Assembly (NCBI GenBank): GCA_937872275.1
Contig: CALMSE010000308.1
Coordinates: 1 to 15,949, forward strand
Direction of reading: 5' to 3'
From: an uncultured Leucobacter sp.
Lineage (GTDB): Bacteria > Actinomycetota > Actinomycetes > Actinomycetales > Microbacteriaceae
Length of the DNA stretch: 15,949 bases
Both the position numbers and the translations under genes were made by a program. Under the pieces are notes generated by a model, which ran no database searches, was not told the DNA's origin, and worked only from the letters and a program-made list of their open reading frames with translations. Shown in pieces: positions 1 through 7,441 of this stretch. Position 1 is the first letter of the stretch. The number at the start of each line of letters is the position of its first letter.

Positions 1-102
1 GGCACCGCCGCCCTCGCCCTGAGCTGGGCGCTCGTGCGCGGGCGCCCCGGCGGTCAGCCCTCCGGCGCCGAGTCGCGCATCGCGGCCCAGAGATCCGGGT
101 GA
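1..102 (+). CDS. Possible 3' end of an unidentified gene, 5'-truncated by the window edge
   Basis: Frame 1 stays open from the first base to a TGA at 100-102, giving 33 residues. Nearly every codon ends in G or C, as in the real genes nearby. The first half (ALALSWALV) is hydrophobic and is followed by an Arg/Gly-rich polar tail, which would fit the last membrane helix and cytoplasmic tail of a membrane protein. If real, it converges with the phosphodiesterase gene and overlaps its 3' end by 49 bases. The fragment is too short for family assignment and may be chance. Confidence 0.3.
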   Translation, partial: GTAALALSWALVRGRPGGQPSGAESRIAAQRSG

Positions 103-1079
103 TCGACGAACACCCCGCGCACCCCGCTCGCGAGGATGCGCGCCCATTCGGCGCGCCAGTCGCCGAAGGCCCGGGGATCCGCCCCCGACCGGTGCTCGGG
201 CTCGAGGAAGCGGTTCTCGGGCCGCAGCGTCCAGGTGTAGGCGGCGAGCCCGCGGGCAGCCGCGCGTTCGACGACCGAGGGGTCTCGGAGCAGATCGCGC
301 TTGGCGAGGCTGATGCCGTCGACCCGCCCCGCGAGGGCGTCGAGGCCGGCGTCGCCGCGGTACCAGTCGTACGGCCGGGCATCCGCGCCCGCGCGCGCGA
401 GCTCGTCGGCGGGCGCCCCCTCGCTCTCCAGCAGGAACACGAACTCGGCGTCGACGCCCGCGCCCCGCAGCCGGTCGAGGGGGGCGAGCTCGAAGCTCTC
501 GATGATCAGCCGTCCCGGCCGGCCGGCCGGATCCGTCCAGCCGCGGCGGTCGAGCTCGGCGAGCAGCAGCCCGGCGAGGTCGTGCCCGCGCTCCCCCAGG
601 AAGTGCGCGTGCTTCAGCTCGATCACGAGCGAGATCCCGCGCTCCTCGGCCTCCACGAGCGCGAGGAGATCGCCGAGGCGCAGGATCGGCTCCTCCCCGT
701 CGTGCGCGGCGCTCCCGGGGCGCAGCTCGGGCAGCCGCTCCCGGCAGCGCAGGGTCGCGAGCTCCGCCCAGTCGAGGTCCTCCGCGAACCAGCCGTCGAC
801 GCGGACGCCGTCGACGGTCTTCACGGTGCGGCGACCCGCGAACTCCGGGCGGTCCGCGATGTCCGTGGTACCCGAGATCTCGTTCTCGTGCCGCAGCACC
901 AGCGCCCCGTCGCGACTCACCACCACGTCGGGCTCCACGGCGTCAGCGCCCTGGGCGAAGGCCAGCCGGTACGAGGAGGCCGTGTGCTCCGGCAGGTGGC
1001 CCGGGGCGCCGCGGTGCCCGATCACGAGCACCCCGTGCTCTCCCCCGTGTTCGCCGCCGGCGGATGCGATTCTCGGCAC
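54..1079 (-). CDS. Glycerophosphodiester phosphodiesterase (GlpQ-like GDPD family)
   Basis: The product should hydrolyse glycerophosphodiesters to sn-glycerol 3-phosphate and an alcohol, supplying carbon and phosphate from phospholipid head groups. GDPD motifs are clear in the 341-residue product: GHRG (catalytic His22, Arg23), PEHT (Glu31), EPDV (metal ligands Glu49 and Asp51), LRHEN (second catalytic His64) and a later ELKH with Glu154. The end carries the usual GVFVDHPD strand. The long segment after His64 (TTDIADRPEF and on) and PEHT rather than PENT recall the GlpQ branch. There is no signal peptide, so it is probably cytoplasmic, unlike E. coli GlpQ. The start is uncertain. GTG at 1079 has no Shine-Dalgarno but sits six bases after a TATGGT -10, which suits a leaderless message. 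GTG at 1031 (Val17, six residues before the GHRG His) has GGAG eight bases upstream and would drop an odd GGEHGGEHG leader. Confidence 0.9.
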   Translation of the reverse strand: MPRIASAGGEHGGEHGVLVIGHRGAPGHLPEHTASSYRLAFAQGADAVEPDVVVSRDGALVLRHENEISGTTDIADRPEFAGRRTVKTVDGVRVDGWFAEDLDWAELATLRCRERLPELRPGSAAHDGEEPILRLGDLLALVEAEERGISLVIELKHAHFLGERGHDLAGLLLAELDRRGWTDPAGRPGRLIIESFELAPLDRLRGAGVDAEFVFLLESEGAPADELARAGADARPYDWYRGDAGLDALAGRVDGISLAKRDLLRDPSVVERAAARGLAAYTWTLRPENRFLEPEHRSGADPRAFGDWRAEWARILASGVRGVFVDHPDLWAAMRDSAPEG

Positions 1080-1091
1080 ATACGCACCATA
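1077..1091 (-). promoter_or_regulatory. Candidate leaderless promoter of the phosphodiesterase gene
   Basis: Read on the minus strand, TATGGT (1091-1086) is followed by six bases and then GTG (1079-1077). A TANNNT hexamer six to seven bases before a start codon, with no Shine-Dalgarno, is the typical arrangement of leaderless mRNAs in actinobacteria. No convincing -35 is visible. Confidence 0.4.
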
Positions 1092-1097
1092 CCCCGT

Positions 1098-1103
1098 TAG
1101 GGT
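1098..1103 (+). promoter_or_regulatory. Candidate -10 element for the BI-1/YccA-like gene
   Basis: TAGGGT matches the actinobacterial TANNNT -10 pattern and lies 38 bases before the ATG at 1142. That leaves room for a short leader containing the AAGGAG ribosome binding site at 1127-1132. No clear -35 was found 16 to 18 bases upstream. Confidence 0.35.
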
Positions 1104-1141
1104 GGGAGCACGTACTCGCCCCGTGCAAGGAGCCCGAACGC

Positions 1142-1954
1142 ATGAGCAACCCCGCCATCAGCAGCAATCCCGCGTTCAGCGGGAAGACTCTCACCGCCGA
1201 GGAGCTGAACCGCATCTACAATCAGCCCGCGGCCGATCTGCAGCGCCCGGGAGTGGATCGGCCCGCCGAGCCGCAGGCCGCGCCGCTGCCGCCCGAGGCC
1301 GGCAGCGCACGCCCCATGACCTACGAGAACACGATCTCGAAGACGGTGCTGCTCTTCGTCATCCTGCTCGCGGGCGGGGCGGTCGGCTGGTTCTTCCCGC
1401 TGCTCATGATCCCGGCCGCCATCATCGGCCTCGTGCTCGGCCTCGTCAACGCCTTCAAGAAGCAGCCGAGCGTGCCGCTCATCGTGCTCTACGCCGCCTT
1501 CCAGGGCGTCTTCCTCGGCGGCATCTCGATGTTCTTCGAGTCGCAGTGGTCGGGCATCGTCATGCAGGCGATCATCGGCACCCTGTGCGTGTTCGGCGTG
1601 ACCCTGCTGCTCTTCCGCAGCGGCAAGGTGCGCACGAGCCCCCGCATGAACAAGATCTTCATGATCGCGATCTTCGGCTACCTGGCGTTCTCCGTCGTCA
1701 ACCTCGTGCTCATGCTCACCGGCCTCAACACGAACCCCTGGGGCATGCGATCGGGGTGGATCGGCATCGCGATCGGCGTGCTCGCCGTGCTGCTCGCCGC
1801 CTACTCGCTCGTCATGGACTTCGAGGCGATCCAGAACGGCGTGAAGAACCGCGTGCCCGAGAAGTGGGCCTGGTCGGCGGCGTTCGGCCTCATGGTCACG
1901 CTGATCTGGCTGTACATCGAGATCCTGCGGATCCTCGCGATCTTCCGCAATTAG
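1142..1954 (+). CDS. Bax inhibitor-1/YccA family multi-pass membrane protein
   Basis: This is a 270-residue protein. The polar N-terminus of about 55 residues contains LTAEELNRIYN and Pro/Ala-rich sequence. It is followed by about seven closely spaced hydrophobic segments, beginning at MTYENTISKTVLLFVILL and ending at WLYIEILRILAIFRN. The short loops and the motif YSLVMDFEAIQNGVKNRVP before the last helices are typical of the actinobacterial BI-1/YccA (BaxI_1) group. Eukaryotic relatives are ER calcium-leak and cell-death suppressors, and the bacterial homologue BsYetJ is a pH-sensitive calcium leak channel. The role here is unknown. The start at 1142 is chosen because AAGGAG lies nine bases upstream and the N-terminus matches the family; an in-frame ATG at 1064 would run through the divergent promoter region. 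It ends nine bases before a long hairpin. Confidence 0.9.
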   Translation: MSNPAISSNPAFSGKTLTAEELNRIYNQPAADLQRPGVDRPAEPQAAPLPPEAGSARPMTYENTISKTVLLFVILLAGGAVGWFFPLLMIPAAIIGLVLGLVNAFKKQPSVPLIVLYAAFQGVFLGGISMFFESQWSGIVMQAIIGTLCVFGVTLLLFRSGKVRTSPRMNKIFMIAIFGYLAFSVVNLVLMLTGLNTNPWGMRSGWIGIAIGVLAVLLAAYSLVMDFEAIQNGVKNRVPEKWAWSAAFGLMVTLIWLYIEILRILAIFRN

Positions 1955-1963
1955 TCGCGCCTG

Positions 1964-2015
1964 GCGGACATGGGGACGGGGAGGGCGCGAGCGCCCTCCC
2001 CGTCCCCATGTCCGC
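1964..2015. terminator. Long perfect hairpin between convergent genes (bidirectional terminator)
   Basis: The arms 1964-1988 and 1991-2015 are exact reverse complements (25 bases each), giving a roughly 24-bp GC-rich stem with a four-base loop (CGAG). It lies nine bases after the BI-1 stop and eight bases after the stop of the convergent class-V PLP enzyme, so it can terminate both transcripts. Neither side has a T-tract, as is common for actinobacterial stem-only terminators. Confidence 0.85.
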
Positions 2016-2023
2016 GTCCGCGC

Positions 2024-3199
2024 CTAGACGATCTCCGCGAGCGCCCCCGTCAGCCGGTCGATGTCGGCCTCGGAGTTGTAGTGCGCGATGCCGATCCGCA
2101 CCGTCTCGCGCGGGGCGCGCAGCCACGGCTGCAGCGACATGGCGTACCAGCTGTCGTGGTTCCACACGCCCACGCCGCGCTCGGCGAGGCGCCGGGCGAC
2201 CTCCACGGCGGGCGTTCCCGGGACGTCGACCAGGAAGGTCGGCACACGGTGCTCGAGGCTCGCGCCGAACACCGTCACCTGCTCGGGGAGCTGCGCGAGC
2301 ATCCGCTCGGCCAGACGCTCCTCGTGCGCGTGGATCGCCGACAGGCCGCCGATGGACGCCAGGTACTGGAAGGTCGTGTTGAGACCCGCGAGCAGCTCGT
2401 ACGGCTGGGTGCCGGTCTCGAACCTCGAGCCCAGCGGGTAGTCCTCTCGGGGGCCCACCTTGTAGGCGTCCCAGCCGCCGGCGATCTCGGGGTTCACGTG
2501 CGCCATGCCCAGGTGCGGTCCCGCGAACTTGTACGGCGAGCAGAGCAGCACGTCGGCCCCGATCCCCCGGGCGCTGATCGCCCGGTGCGCGGCGTAGTGA
2601 ACGGCGTCGACCCAGGCGATCGCACCGACCGAGTGGGCGAGATCGACGAGCTCCTTGGCGGGGGCGATCGTGCCGACGGAGTTGGCCGCCCACGGGAAGG
2701 CGATCACCCGGGTGCGGTCGGTGACGAGGCTCCGCACGCTGTCGAGGTCGAGGCGCAGATCGTCCGTGAGCCCGGCGGTCTTGACCACGAGGCCGCGATC
2801 CTTCGCGAGCTCCCGCCACGGCGCGACGTTCCCGTCGTGGTCGAGCGCGGTGACGATGATCTCGTCCCCCTCGGCGAAGCCGCGCGCCGCGGCCCGGGTC
2901 AACGCGAAGTTGATCGTCGTCATGTTCGGCCCGAGGACGATGTTCTCGGCCTCGCCGCCCATGAACTCGGCCGCGCGCTCCCGCGCCTCGGCCTGAATGC
3001 GCATCACCCGCTGCGAGGTCGGGTAGAAGCCGCCCAGGTTCGCGCTCGCGTAGCGCGTCGCCTCGGCGATCGCGTCGGCGACCTCGTCGGGCACGAGGCT
3101 CCCTCCCGGGGCGTCGAGGAAGGCGAAGTCCCCCTCGCGCAGCACCGCGAACCGCGATCTCACCGCCTCGACATCGAAACCACCAGCTGTTGCTGACAT
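2024..3199 (-). CDS. Class-V PLP-dependent enzyme, 'cysteine desulfurase-like' (lacks desulfurase Cys)
   Basis: This is a 391-residue fold-type I PLP enzyme. Visible landmarks are LDAPGGS near the N-terminus, the TT pair at 94-95, ALDHDGN with His121 expected to stack on the cofactor, VDAVH with Asp198 contacting the pyridine nitrogen, and SPYKFAGPHLG with the Schiff-base Lys224. The sequence resembles the TIGR01976-type cysteine desulfurase-like group. True IscS/SufS enzymes carry a mobile catalytic Cys in a C-terminal loop; here that region reads VGVWNHDSWYAMSL. The only Cys (Cys220) sits next to the lysine, so persulfide chemistry is unlikely and lyase, epimerase or transaminase activity is equally possible. 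The start at 3199 has AGGAG seven bases upstream. A 14-residue longer start at 3241 overlaps the preceding stop as ATGA but has no Shine-Dalgarno. It is the last gene of the operon. Confidence 0.85.
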   Translation of the reverse strand: MSATAGGFDVEAVRSRFAVLREGDFAFLDAPGGSLVPDEVADAIAEATRYASANLGGFYPTSQRVMRIQAEARERAAEFMGGEAENIVLGPNMTTINFALTRAAARGFAEGDEIIVTALDHDGNVAPWRELAKDRGLVVKTAGLTDDLRLDLDSVRSLVTDRTRVIAFPWAANSVGTIAPAKELVDLAHSVGAIAWVDAVHYAAHRAISARGIGADVLLCSPYKFAGPHLGMAHVNPEIAGGWDAYKVGPREDYPLGSRFETGTQPYELLAGLNTTFQYLASIGGLSAIHAHEERLAERMLAQLPEQVTVFGASLEHRVPTFLVDVPGTPAVEVARRLAERGVGVWNHDSWYAMSLQPWLRAPRETVRIGIAHYNSEADIDRLTGALAEIV

Positions 3200-3206
3200 C
3201 GTCACT

Positions 3207-3211
3207 CTCCT
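3207..3211 (-). promoter_or_regulatory. Shine-Dalgarno that sets the start of the class-V PLP enzyme
   Basis: The minus strand reads AGGAG, then seven bases, then ATG at 3199. Other ATGA-coupled starts in this operon (6632, 7441, 8340, 4803) also have purine-rich sites before them, while the alternative start at 3241 is preceded only by GC-rich sequence. This favours the shorter protein. Confidence 0.7.
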
Positions 3212-3237
3212 ATTCACTTGTTCGCTATCTGACACGC

Positions 3238-4803
3238 TCATATCGCCGGCGCCGGCGCGTCGGACGACCGCCGCAGCTCGCCGACCACCTTCGCCCGGAT
3301 CCTGGTCATCGCGCCGTCGACGTAGGCGACCGGGATCTCCTCGAGCTCGACGACGCGCACGCTCTCGGGGTCGGCGCCCTGCGCGACCGCCTCGTCCGTC
3401 GCGATCCTCACCGCGTCGGCGAGCAGCTCCTCCCGGCTGCGGTCGAGCGCCTGCACCGCGTCGAACTCGCCGCTGACCTGGGCGATCGCCGCCCCGACCG
3501 CGTTCGCGATCTCGAAGTGCGGGGGCCGGATCACCCGCGCCGCGCCGGCGAGCTCACCCGGGACGAGGATGCTGCCGCCGCCGACCACGATCACCGGCTG
3601 GTCCTCGCGCGAGGTGCGCATGCGGTCGAGCGCATCCTCGACCATCGCCCGCATCGACGCGATGCCGCGCGACACCAGCCGCGGATCCAGCCCCGCGACC
3701 GCGGCCGGGTCGCCGATCTCGGCCATGCCGCCCGCGACGGCGAGGTCGGTCGCCGTGAGAGTGCCGCCGCCGAACACCAGCGCCTCCGAGGCGATCCGGT
3801 AGCCGACGCTGTCCGGGCCGATCGCGGGCTCCTCGCCGCGGACGAGGCTGCCGCCGCCCAGCCCGAACGACAGCAGATCGGGCATGCGGAAGTTCGTGCG
3901 CACCTCGGCGAAGGTCGCCGCCACGGCCGAGGCCCGCGGGAAGCCGCCGGCGATGGCTCCGATGTCGGCGGTCGTGCCGCCGACGTCGAGCACCAGCGCG
4001 TCCTGCACGCCCGAGAGGAACGCCGCGCCGCGCATGCTGTTCGTCGGCCCGCTCGCGAAGGTGAGCACGGGGAACCGCTCCGCCACCTCGGCGCCGATGA
4101 GCGTGCCGTCGTTCTGCGTGATGTACATGGCGGCGCCCGGGGCGTGCCGCGCCACGCCTCCCCGGAAGGCCTCGACGACCTTCCGCGCAAAGGGACGCAG
4201 CGAGGCGTTCAACGCCGCGGCGTTCTCCCGCTCGAGGAGCCCGAGCCCGCCGATGTCGCCCGAGGCGACCACGTCGAGCTGCGGGAACTCCCCCTCGATC
4301 AGGGAGACCACCTGCCGCTCCTGCTCGGGATAGGCCGGCGAGAAGACCGCGGACACGGCCACCGCCTCCACGCCCTCCTCCGCCCAGCGGGACACGGTGC
4401 TCAGGATCTCGGCCGGGTCCACCTCGGAGATGGTGCGCCCGTCGAACTCCCGGCCGCCGTGCACGATCGCCGAGACCCCGCCGATGGCCGAGCGGAGATC
4501 CTCCGGCCAGTCCTCGAACGGCGGCACCGAGGCCGTCGCGGGAAGGCCGAGTCGCAGCACGGCGGTCTTCGCCAGGCGCCGCCGCTCGATCACGGCGTTG
4601 GTGAACTGGGTGGTGCCGATCATCACGGCCTCCACCTGCGCGGGCGCCACCCCGCTCTCGGCGATCACCGCCCCGATCGCGTCCACCACGCCGGTGAGCA
4701 CGTCCTCGCTCGTGGGGCGCTTCACCGCGCCGAGAACGCGATCCCCGTCCATCACCGCGGCGTCGGTGTTCGTCCCGCCGACGTCGATGCCCACCCGGAT
4801 CAT
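3238..4803 (-). CDS. HyuA-like hydantoinase/oxoprolinase family ATPase (short form, 521 aa)
   Basis: This belongs to the hydantoinase A/5-oxoprolinase family, which opens five-membered cyclic amides (hydantoins, 5-oxoproline) in an ATP-dependent reaction. The ASKHA ATPase signatures are all present: phosphate-1 GIDVGGTNTDAAVMD (5-19), phosphate-2 VLDVGGTTADIG (271-282) and adenosine loop VIVVGGGSILVPG (404-416). An N-terminal Hydant_A_N region (about 1-180) precedes the main Hydantoinase_A domain. At 521 residues it lacks the C-terminal extension of the roughly 700-residue HyuA/oxoprolinase subunit, and no HyuB partner is present in the window. Start: the ATG overlaps the stop of the DUF917 gene (ATGA) and AAGGAG lies five bases upstream. 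The tight coupling suggests that the two proteins act together. Substrate unknown. Confidence 0.9.
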   Translation of the reverse strand: MIRVGIDVGGTNTDAAVMDGDRVLGAVKRPTSEDVLTGVVDAIGAVIAESGVAPAQVEAVMIGTTQFTNAVIERRRLAKTAVLRLGLPATASVPPFEDWPEDLRSAIGGVSAIVHGGREFDGRTISEVDPAEILSTVSRWAEEGVEAVAVSAVFSPAYPEQERQVVSLIEGEFPQLDVVASGDIGGLGLLERENAAALNASLRPFARKVVEAFRGGVARHAPGAAMYITQNDGTLIGAEVAERFPVLTFASGPTNSMRGAAFLSGVQDALVLDVGGTTADIGAIAGGFPRASAVAATFAEVRTNFRMPDLLSFGLGGGSLVRGEEPAIGPDSVGYRIASEALVFGGGTLTATDLAVAGGMAEIGDPAAVAGLDPRLVSRGIASMRAMVEDALDRMRTSREDQPVIVVGGGSILVPGELAGAARVIRPPHFEIANAVGAAIAQVSGEFDAVQALDRSREELLADAVRIATDEAVAQGADPESVRVVELEEIPVAYVDGAMTRIRAKVVGELRRSSDAPAPAI

Positions 4804-5915
4804 GCCAACTCCTTCACGAGATCGCCGACTGCGGCGGCCCCCTCCAGGGGCGTGTATGCGATGTCCGGGTAGCCGAACGACTCCGGCCCCACGATCTCGA
4901 GGGCCTCCGGCGTGATGAGCAGCTCGCTGGCCCTGAGGCCGAGCACGCTCACCCGGTAGCCGTAGCGGAGCATCTCGGTCGTGATCGGGGTCGCATCCTC
5001 CTGATTGACGATGCAGACCAGGTCGGGCACCGTCGCGACGACCTCGCCGTCGCGCCAGGCGATCAGGTTCTCGTTCTGGAACGACACCTCGAGCGAGGAT
5101 CCCGCGTCGTCGCCGGAGCCCTCGATGCGGACGGTGCCGAGGTTCCAGCCGCCCTCGGTGCGGCGCTCGACATCGACGACCTTGCCCTCGAAGAGGCGCA
5201 CGGCCCCGGTCGACTCGATGATCGCGTCGACCGGCGCCACCCGGTGCTCGGCGCGGGCGCTCAGCACGCGGCGCCCGAGGTCGATGGCGAGGGAGAGGGT
5301 CCGCGGCACCACGTAGCGCTTCAGCGTCGCGCCGTCCATGACGGCGACGGCCATGCCGGCGAAGCCTCCCATCTGCACGACCGAGCTCCGGGAGAGCCGC
5401 TCGAGCCAGTGGAAGTCCACTCCGCTCGGGAAGACGATCCGGTTGCCCTTCTCGTCGGCCACGGCCGCGGGGTAGCAGCTCACGCCGTAGATCAGGAAGG
5501 TCAGCCGGGGCAGCGTCGGGAACGCCCGACCCATGCCGTCCCCGTCGATGACCGGGATGCCGAGGTTCGCGGCGACGATCATCGGCTCGATGGAGTTGCC
5601 CCCGCCGATCTCCGCGGGGACGACCGCGTCGATCCTGCGCCCGATCTGCGCCTCGAGGGCGCGCACCGCATCCGTGGTCTCGGTGCCGCGCACGATCTTC
5701 TCGACCCCGATCGTCGGGGCGCCGACGCCGCCGACGGTGCACAGCGTCCAGTCGTCGGGAACCTCTGAGGGGTCCAGTATCTCGACGGTTCTCCCCGATG
5801 CGAGCAGCCGGCGCGCGGCGAGGGTGCCGATGTACGGGTTGCCTCCGCCGCCCGTGCCCAGCACTCCCGCCCCGATGGCGAGCGCCTCGAGGTGGTCGCG
5901 TTCAAGCTTCCACAT
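4800..5915 (-). CDS. DUF917 family protein (S-methyl thiohydantoin desulfurase-type domains)
   Basis: This 371-residue protein has the DUF917 hallmarks: a glycine-rich GAGVLGTGGGGNPYIG near the N-terminus (15-30), PAEIGGGNSIEPM followed by GIPVIDGDGMGRAFPTL in the middle, and a second domain with FQNENLIAW and VPDLVCIV. As I recall, Pfam renamed PF06032 from DUF917 to the S-Me-THD N-terminal domain after a member was shown to desulfurise S-methyl thiohydantoin. Whether this paralogue does so is not shown by sequence. DUF917 genes commonly sit beside HyuA-like genes, as here with an ATGA overlap. The start ATG at 5915 has AAGGAG eleven bases upstream and follows the racemase stop by 18 bases. 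A role in processing a cyclic ureide, thioureide or lactam together with its neighbours is inference. Confidence 0.85.
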   Translation of the reverse strand: MWKLERDHLEALAIGAGVLGTGGGGNPYIGTLAARRLLASGRTVEILDPSEVPDDWTLCTVGGVGAPTIGVEKIVRGTETTDAVRALEAQIGRRIDAVVPAEIGGGNSIEPMIVAANLGIPVIDGDGMGRAFPTLPRLTFLIYGVSCYPAAVADEKGNRIVFPSGVDFHWLERLSRSSVVQMGGFAGMAVAVMDGATLKRYVVPRTLSLAIDLGRRVLSARAEHRVAPVDAIIESTGAVRLFEGKVVDVERRTEGGWNLGTVRIEGSGDDAGSSLEVSFQNENLIAWRDGEVVATVPDLVCIVNQEDATPITTEMLRYGYRVSVLGLRASELLITPEALEIVGPESFGYPDIAYTPLEGAAAVGDLVKELA

Positions 5916-5933
5916 GTGTCAGTGTTCTCCTTC

Positions 5934-6632
5934 TCATACTCTCCAGCTCGGCAAACGGTAGCCGAGCTCCGAATGCCGGACGGACTGGATGGTCTGGCTG
6001 AGCACCGCGCCCACCGCGCAGAGCGTGGGATCGAGCACGGGCACTCCGCTGCCGTCGAGCCGTTCCCGCACGGCATCAGTCGCGTAGCTCATCCCGGTGC
6101 AGCCGAGGATCACGACCTCGGCGCCGTCGTCGGCGATCGCGCGCTCGGCCTCGGCGGTCAGCGCGTCGACCAGGCGCCCGGAGTCGCCGAGCTCCTCGAC
6201 CGGCATGTCGACGCTGCGGACGGAGGCGAGCCGGCTCGGCTCGACGTAGGTCCTGGCCTGCCGCCTGACGATAGGGGCTCCCGACGCCGAGGGGAGGACC
6301 ACCGAGAAGCGGTCCCCGAGGTTCAGGGCGAGGGTCATCGCCGACTGGGCCGGCCCGGCGACCGGCACCGGCGAGATCTCGCGCGCCGGCTCCAGCCCCG
6401 GATCCATGAAGCAGTTGATCACGATGCCGTCGACGCCGTCGGCCACGGCGGCGCGCACGCGGTCGAGGATCAGCGGCTGCACCTGTGCGGCGTCGCCCCG
6501 GCACTCGATGCTCCGGCGCGAGCCATCGGGCGGCCAGTCGACGTCGACGGTCACGAAGCCGGGGAACGCCGGGAGGGCGTCGTCCGTGACCGCCCCGCGG
6601 GCGACCGAGTTGAGGATCCTGATCCTGGTCAT
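5934..6632 (-). CDS. Asp/Glu/hydantoin racemase family protein
   Basis: This 232-residue protein belongs to the cofactor-independent two-cysteine racemase family (hydantoin racemase, aspartate/glutamate racemase). The catalytic pair is visible as Cys74 in VINCFMDPG and Cys178 in VILGCTGMS, each at the end of a hydrophobic strand in the two pseudo-symmetric halves. AGPAQSAM and PVLDP are further family motifs. Hydantoin racemases interconvert D- and L-5-substituted hydantoins so that a stereospecific hydrolase can use both; this is plausible beside a HyuA-like gene. Some family members have other roles, such as maleate isomerase, allantoin racemase or decarboxylase. The ATG overlaps the stop of the ABC ATPase gene (ATGA), with GGAG five bases upstream. 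Confidence 0.88.
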   Translation of the reverse strand: MTRIRILNSVARGAVTDDALPAFPGFVTVDVDWPPDGSRRSIECRGDAAQVQPLILDRVRAAVADGVDGIVINCFMDPGLEPAREISPVPVAGPAQSAMTLALNLGDRFSVVLPSASGAPIVRRQARTYVEPSRLASVRSVDMPVEELGDSGRLVDALTAEAERAIADDGAEVVILGCTGMSYATDAVRERLDGSGVPVLDPTLCAVGAVLSQTIQSVRHSELGYRLPSWRV

Positions 6633-7441
6633 GTTCTCTCCCTCTCCGCTTCCCTGGCCGGCCCGGCGAGCCTCGGCACCGCCTCCAGGAGCCTGCGGGT
6701 GTACTCCTGCTCCGGGAAGCCGAACACCCGCTCGGCGGGGCCCTGCTCGACGACGGCGCCGCCGCGCATCACGACGATCTGATCGCTCATGCTCCGCACC
6801 ACCGCGAGATCGTGGGAGACGAAGACGTAGCCGAGCCCGAGCTCCTCCTGCAGATCCTTGAGCAGGTTCAGCACCTGCGCCTGCACCGAGACGTCGAGCG
6901 CGCTGGTCGGCTCGTCGAGCACGAGGATCCGCGGCTCGCTCGCGAGCGCCCGGGCGATCGAGACGCGCTGCCGCTGGCCGCCCGAGAGCTCGTGCGGGAA
7001 GCGCTGCGTGACGTTGCCCGCCAGCCCGCACATCCCGAGGAGCTCCCCCGCCCGCTCGGGCGCGGCGGCGCGCGGAACGATCCGGTTCGCCAGCAGCGGC
7101 TCCATCACGGCCGCCTCCGCGGTGAGGCGCGGGTCCAGCGACGACCTCGAGTCCTGGAAGACCATCTGCACCCGGGGCCGGACCTCGCGGCGCTCCGCGC
7201 GGGACGCCGCGAACATGTCGACGCCGCAGGCCTCGATGCTGCCGCCGCTCGGGCGCTCCAGCCCGACGATCATGCGCCCGAGCGTGGTCTTGCCCGAGCC
7301 CGATTCGCCGACGACGCCGACCGTTCGGCCCTCGTTCAGCTCGAGGTCGACGTCGGTCACCGCGTCGAGATACCGCTTCGGGACGCTCCGGGGGATCTTG
7401 AAGCGCTTGGAGGCCCCCCTCACCACGAGCACCGCGCTCAT
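6629..7441 (-). CDS. ABC transporter ATPase, DppF/OppF type
   Basis: This 270-residue cytoplasmic ATPase belongs to a peptide/opine/nickel-type importer. It carries Walker A GESGSGKTT (45-53), Q-loop VFQD with Gln96, signature LSGGQRQR (152-159), Walker B ILVLDEP with catalytic Glu177, the D-loop SALD and the switch His210. EYTRRLLEAVP marks the start of the C-terminal segment, which then ends early in charged sequence with no oligo_HPY cysteine region. The start ATG overlaps the permease stop as ATGA and is preceded by a GAGGGGG purine run. Its partner ATPase is not in this operon but in the divergent one at 11162. The two probably form a heterodimer, as DppD and DppF do. Confidence 0.93.
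   Translation of the reverse strand: MSAVLVVRGASKRFKIPRSVPKRYLDAVTDVDLELNEGRTVGVVGESGSGKTTLGRMIVGLERPSGGSIEACGVDMFAASRAERREVRPRVQMVFQDSRSSLDPRLTAEAAVMEPLLANRIVPRAAAPERAGELLGMCGLAGNVTQRFPHELSGGQRQRVSIARALASEPRILVLDEPTSALDVSVQAQVLNLLKDLQEELGLGYVFVSHDLAVVRSMSDQIVVMRGGAVVEQGPAERVFGFPEQEYTRRLLEAVPRLAGPAREAERERT

Noticed and set aside
301..2382. Very long plus-strand open frame (693 codons) across the phosphodiesterase and BI-1 genes
   Set aside because: It is antisense or out of frame to two well-supported genes, with Arg/Ser/Pro-rich low-complexity translation typical of GC-rich shadow frames.
2024..3199. Assigning the class-V enzyme as an IscS/SufS iron-sulfur cluster protein
   Set aside because: There is no catalytic Cys in the C-terminal loop and no suf/isc genes nearby.
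3190..4872. Plus-strand frame of 560 codons opposite the HyuA-like gene
   Set aside because: The product is Arg/His/Asp-rich with no fold signature, while the opposite strand encodes a clear ASKHA ATPase.
4804..5742. Upstream extension of the HyuA-like reading frame to 834 residues
   Set aside because: The extension runs out of frame through the DUF917 gene; the real start is the ATGA at 4803 with AAGGAG upstream and the GIDVGGT motif immediately following.
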